From positions 17,501-63,589 of the forward strand of contig JAQGDQ010001092.1 of the NCBI GenBank assembly GCA_030141605.1: DNA of 46,089 nucleotides, given 5' to 3'. Position 1 is the first letter of the stretch; every line of letters starts with the position of its first letter. Shown here one piece after another: positions 43,907-46,089 of this stretch. The position numbers and the translations under genes are program-made. This DNA is from Tubiluchus corallicola (lineage: Eukaryota; Priapulida; Priapulimorpha; Priapulimorphida; Tubiluchidae). Under the pieces are notes generated by a model. That model had not been told where the DNA came from and did not search any database. It saw only the letters and a program-made list of their open reading frames with translations.

Positions 43907-44089
43907 ATGCTATAACAGGTATATGGTACTAGACATTGATTTAGTTAATTAACATAACGTTTGTAATTAAAATTAACATTTGTAGTTAAGTAATCAGTTA
44001 CACAACGATTATAAAATGGAACTTCATGATGCGCAATATCAAGGCCGCCATGCCATCTTGGAGTTCGACCCTCTGAGTCGAATTCAGTC

Positions 44090-44091
<2 letters not shown>

Positions 44092-44137
<46 letters not shown>

Positions 44138-44198
44138 CATCATCATCATCATCATCATCGTCGTCGTCGTCGTCGTCATCGTCAACATCATCGTCATC

Positions 44199-44230
<32 letters not shown>

Positions 44231-44237
44231 TATTATA
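44092..44237 (+). repeat. (TTA)n(TCA)n(TCG)n trinucleotide array
   Basis: TTA units to about 44136, then TCA, TCG and mixed TCA/TCG/ACC units. The Asp/Asn-rich and Ile-rich frames are artefacts. Confidence 0.95.
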
Positions 44238-44327
44238 CAACATCATAAAACATGAATATGTCATATAAACATTTCACTACATGTGAAAATTGTTAGAGTG
44301 GAATTGAATATTTCATTTAGCTCGTCA

Positions 44328-44873
44328 CTAATAACGTCGATTGGAATAAGGGCGCTGCCTGCGTTTGTGGCTTGTGTCTGCCTGCCTGCGTTTGTATGTT
44401 AAACGAGGTCGTCGTCTGGATTGTTGTTGGCTGTAACCATGGTAACAATCACATACTCCTAAACAAAAAAAATCATCAGATAGCCAAATTCTTTTTTGTA
44501 ATGTATTTCTTGTGATGTGTTAGATTTCCTTACTTTTTTAACACAGATGTGTATAATCTGAACACTGATATTAATCTAATCACGAGGAGATTAATCTAAT
44601 CTTTTAGCTGTGACGTTATTTAATTAGGTTTACGTTTGCAAACAACATACAGTATTCTTCACTTAACGCCGCAACGCTTTGCGACGTTTCGTTTAACGAC
44701 GCATTTTGCTGTTTGCTGGAACGCATTAGCATGGCGTTAAGGGAGCGCTTACTGTACTTTACTATACTCACCAGGTGGACCAGGCGGACCAGGAAGACCT
44801 CGTGGACCAGAGGGACCCTCAGTACCAGGTGAACCACTGGGACCAGCAGGTCCACTAGGACAGATAAGACATT
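44328..44873 (-). CDS. Collagen-like protein, last two exons
   Basis: Exon x is 44873-44772 (acceptor TTTTTCTAG, donor GTGAGT). It enters in phase 2 and reads [19 protein letters not shown] then [14 protein letters not shown]: two cysteines followed by about nine uninterrupted Gly-X-Y triplets, ending with the first base of a Gly codon. Exon y is 44458-44328 (acceptor TTTTTTTGTTTAG). It supplies GA to complete Gly and reads [19 protein letters not shown] and [20 protein letters not shown], then a few residues to a TAG. The phase match, the pyrimidine tracts and the split-Gly boundary support the join. The Cys residues before the helix suit interchain disulphides. Upstream exons are outside the window or not found. 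A short secreted collagen-like protein is inferred; the family is not assigned. Confidence 0.75.
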
Positions 44874-45486
44874 CTAGAAAAATAAAAAAAATACAATTAA
44901 TATAATTACAATTGTGTTGACTAAAAATGATGACTTACGCCTAGTCCACACTGTCCTTCAAAGGACTGACATTCAAAAGACTGACATTCAAAACACTCAA
45001 CTCTGTCCACGTGTTTAGTTTTTGCTGACGCTTACTTTCACATAGCTGTTTGTTGAAAGGGTCTTCTTCATTTATGAAATAGCGTCACGTGGCTTGTACG
45101 AAAACGAGTTTTGCTTTGACGTGTGCTGGAAAACGAAAGGAAAAGGAAAAAAAAAACTTCGGTAAAACGTGAAGCAGAAGTTAATGAATTATAATACAAG
45201 CAAGTTCGATTATTGGACACATTTTCGTCTGCAGAAAGACAATTGCAGTGATGGCATTGACGCCGATAAGACCAGGTCTCGGAGGCCATGCTAAAACAAC
45301 TGGCTTTGATGTAAACGATGTAGAGATTGTTTACCTTAGCAACGGCATGGTAACAGCTGCAGTTAATGACGTTAATTACACTTTGCGTGCTCATCTGTCG
45401 ATAGTTTTTTTGCAGAGAACTTTCTGGAACTTTCATTTAGGAAATAGTCCGTAAAAGTGCGAGGTTAGCTTTGATTAATAAATTTT
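44874..45486. other. No exon confirmed upstream of the collagen-like exons
   Basis: A minus-strand GTAAGT donor near 44938 follows a Cys-rich frame with tandem TTTGAATGTCAG units, but its phase does not fit exon x. The minus-strand 122-codon frame at 45068-45436 is Cys-rich but has no splice or start support. Confidence 0.4.
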
Positions 45487-45960
45487 CCTTAAAGAACAAG
45501 AAAAGGGGCACCTGAAGTAGGTTTCGGAAAAATCGCCTTAAAAAATTATATTACTTTATGGCAATTTGATGCGCACATCGTACTCGTGTTGAAAAGATTT
45601 TTTGTTTGTTTTCATTTTAAAATCCTGCGACGCCGTTCCGACCGCACCATTACATGACGTCACTACGCATGCGTAAATAAGGGGAAGAAAAAGAAATGTT
45701 AAACTATGTCCCAAAAAACTTTCCATTTTGCCTAGCATTTCGCTTACCTGCTTGAAAGGTTTATCTAACTAGAAATAATAATTTAAAATGTTTGTGTCAA
45801 TTGGTAAAATGTCGTTGACTCACCCTCCAGGGTGCACCACTCAGTAACAAAAACGTATTTTTGATCTTATTGACAAGATATAGCTGTTTAAATTTAGTTA
45901 CTCAGTTAGTGATGTGTGCGCTACGAATGCTCTGATTATTTTTTCAAACTTTACAGAATG
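45487..45960 (+). repeat. Dispersed element families D and A-flank, composite copy
   Basis: 45487-45790 matches 31035-31320, and 45830-45960 matches about 730-860. It contains TGACGTCA near 45656. The remaining 45961-46089 shows a short (TTC)n run near 45971 and nothing else. Confidence 0.68.
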
Positions 45961-46089
45961 TTATCTCATTCTTCTTCTTCTTCAAAAATCTCATTCCACC
46001 TATCGTAGGCACTGAGGTATCAACATTTATCGAAGTATTCTACCCTCTTCTATCTATACCAAACAGCGCAAGTTCTTCTACTCCTTAAT

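Noticed and set aside
44939-45010. Minus-strand Cys-rich frame (VECFECQSFECQSFEGQ) before a GTAAGT donor
   Set aside because: Ends in phase 0, which does not fit the collagen exon's phase-2 entry, and is built of a 13-bp tandem duplication.
45068-45436. 122-codon minus-strand Cys-rich ORF
   Set aside because: No start context, hydrophobic leader or splice support; the opposite strand is equally open over part of it.

Overview
The window is animal nuclear DNA, most likely from a marine invertebrate; I cannot place it further. It is AT-rich and gene-poor, with spliced genes (GT-AG introns), several non-LTR retrotransposon remnants, LTR fragments, a tRNA-derived SINE, TTAA-flanked MITEs, long foldback elements and very large simple-sequence arrays. 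There are no prokaryotic operons, rRNA genes or CRISPR arrays. Most long open frames are artefacts of stop-free tandem repeats.

Three protein-coding loci can be supported by splice-site and reading-phase agreement. (1) On the + strand, 5909-12680, the last three exons of a CD225/dispanin-family (IFITM-like) two-pass membrane protein with a proline-rich, PPPY-containing N-terminal region; its first exon was not found. (2) On the - strand, 23338-17754, a gene for a predicted secreted or membrane-anchored protein: a signal peptide, a unique N-terminal stretch, about 89 tandem copies of the 15-residue unit RRDSLERRADTRRDE encoded by a 45-bp minisatellite, a unique C-terminal stretch, and two small downstream exons that end in a predicted transmembrane helix. 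I recognise no family for it, and it is the best candidate for something undescribed. (3) On the - strand, 44873-44328, the last two exons of a collagen-like gene: a Gly-X-Y exon joined in phase to an Arg-rich C-terminal tail.

Layout. 1-2.9 kb: dispersed repeat, a 116-bp satellite and a motif-drifting tetranucleotide tract. 4.3-5.4 kb: a 25-bp minisatellite. 5.9-12.7 kb: the dispanin gene, with one foldback in each intron and a third starting about 50 bp past the stop codon. 10.8-14.3 kb: paired TTAA MITEs. 15.8-16.5 kb: a LINE remnant and a SINE. 17.7-23.4 kb: the repeat-protein gene. 23.4-29.1 kb: CAT, AAC and E-box-bearing arrays and an RTE-like LINE fragment. 29.7-34.4 kb: MITE, tetranucleotide tract, LTR with primer-binding site and LINE remnants. 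34.6-37.8 kb: CAT and two pentanucleotide arrays. 38.4-43.2 kb: LINE remnants inside a long inverted pair that carries a 43-bp minisatellite. 43.5-46 kb: solo-LTR-like element, trinucleotide arrays, the collagen-like gene end and dispersed repeats.

The three genes show no sign of acting together; their proximity reflects chromosome order in a repeat-dense genome. All family calls rest on reading translated sequence by eye, without database searches.
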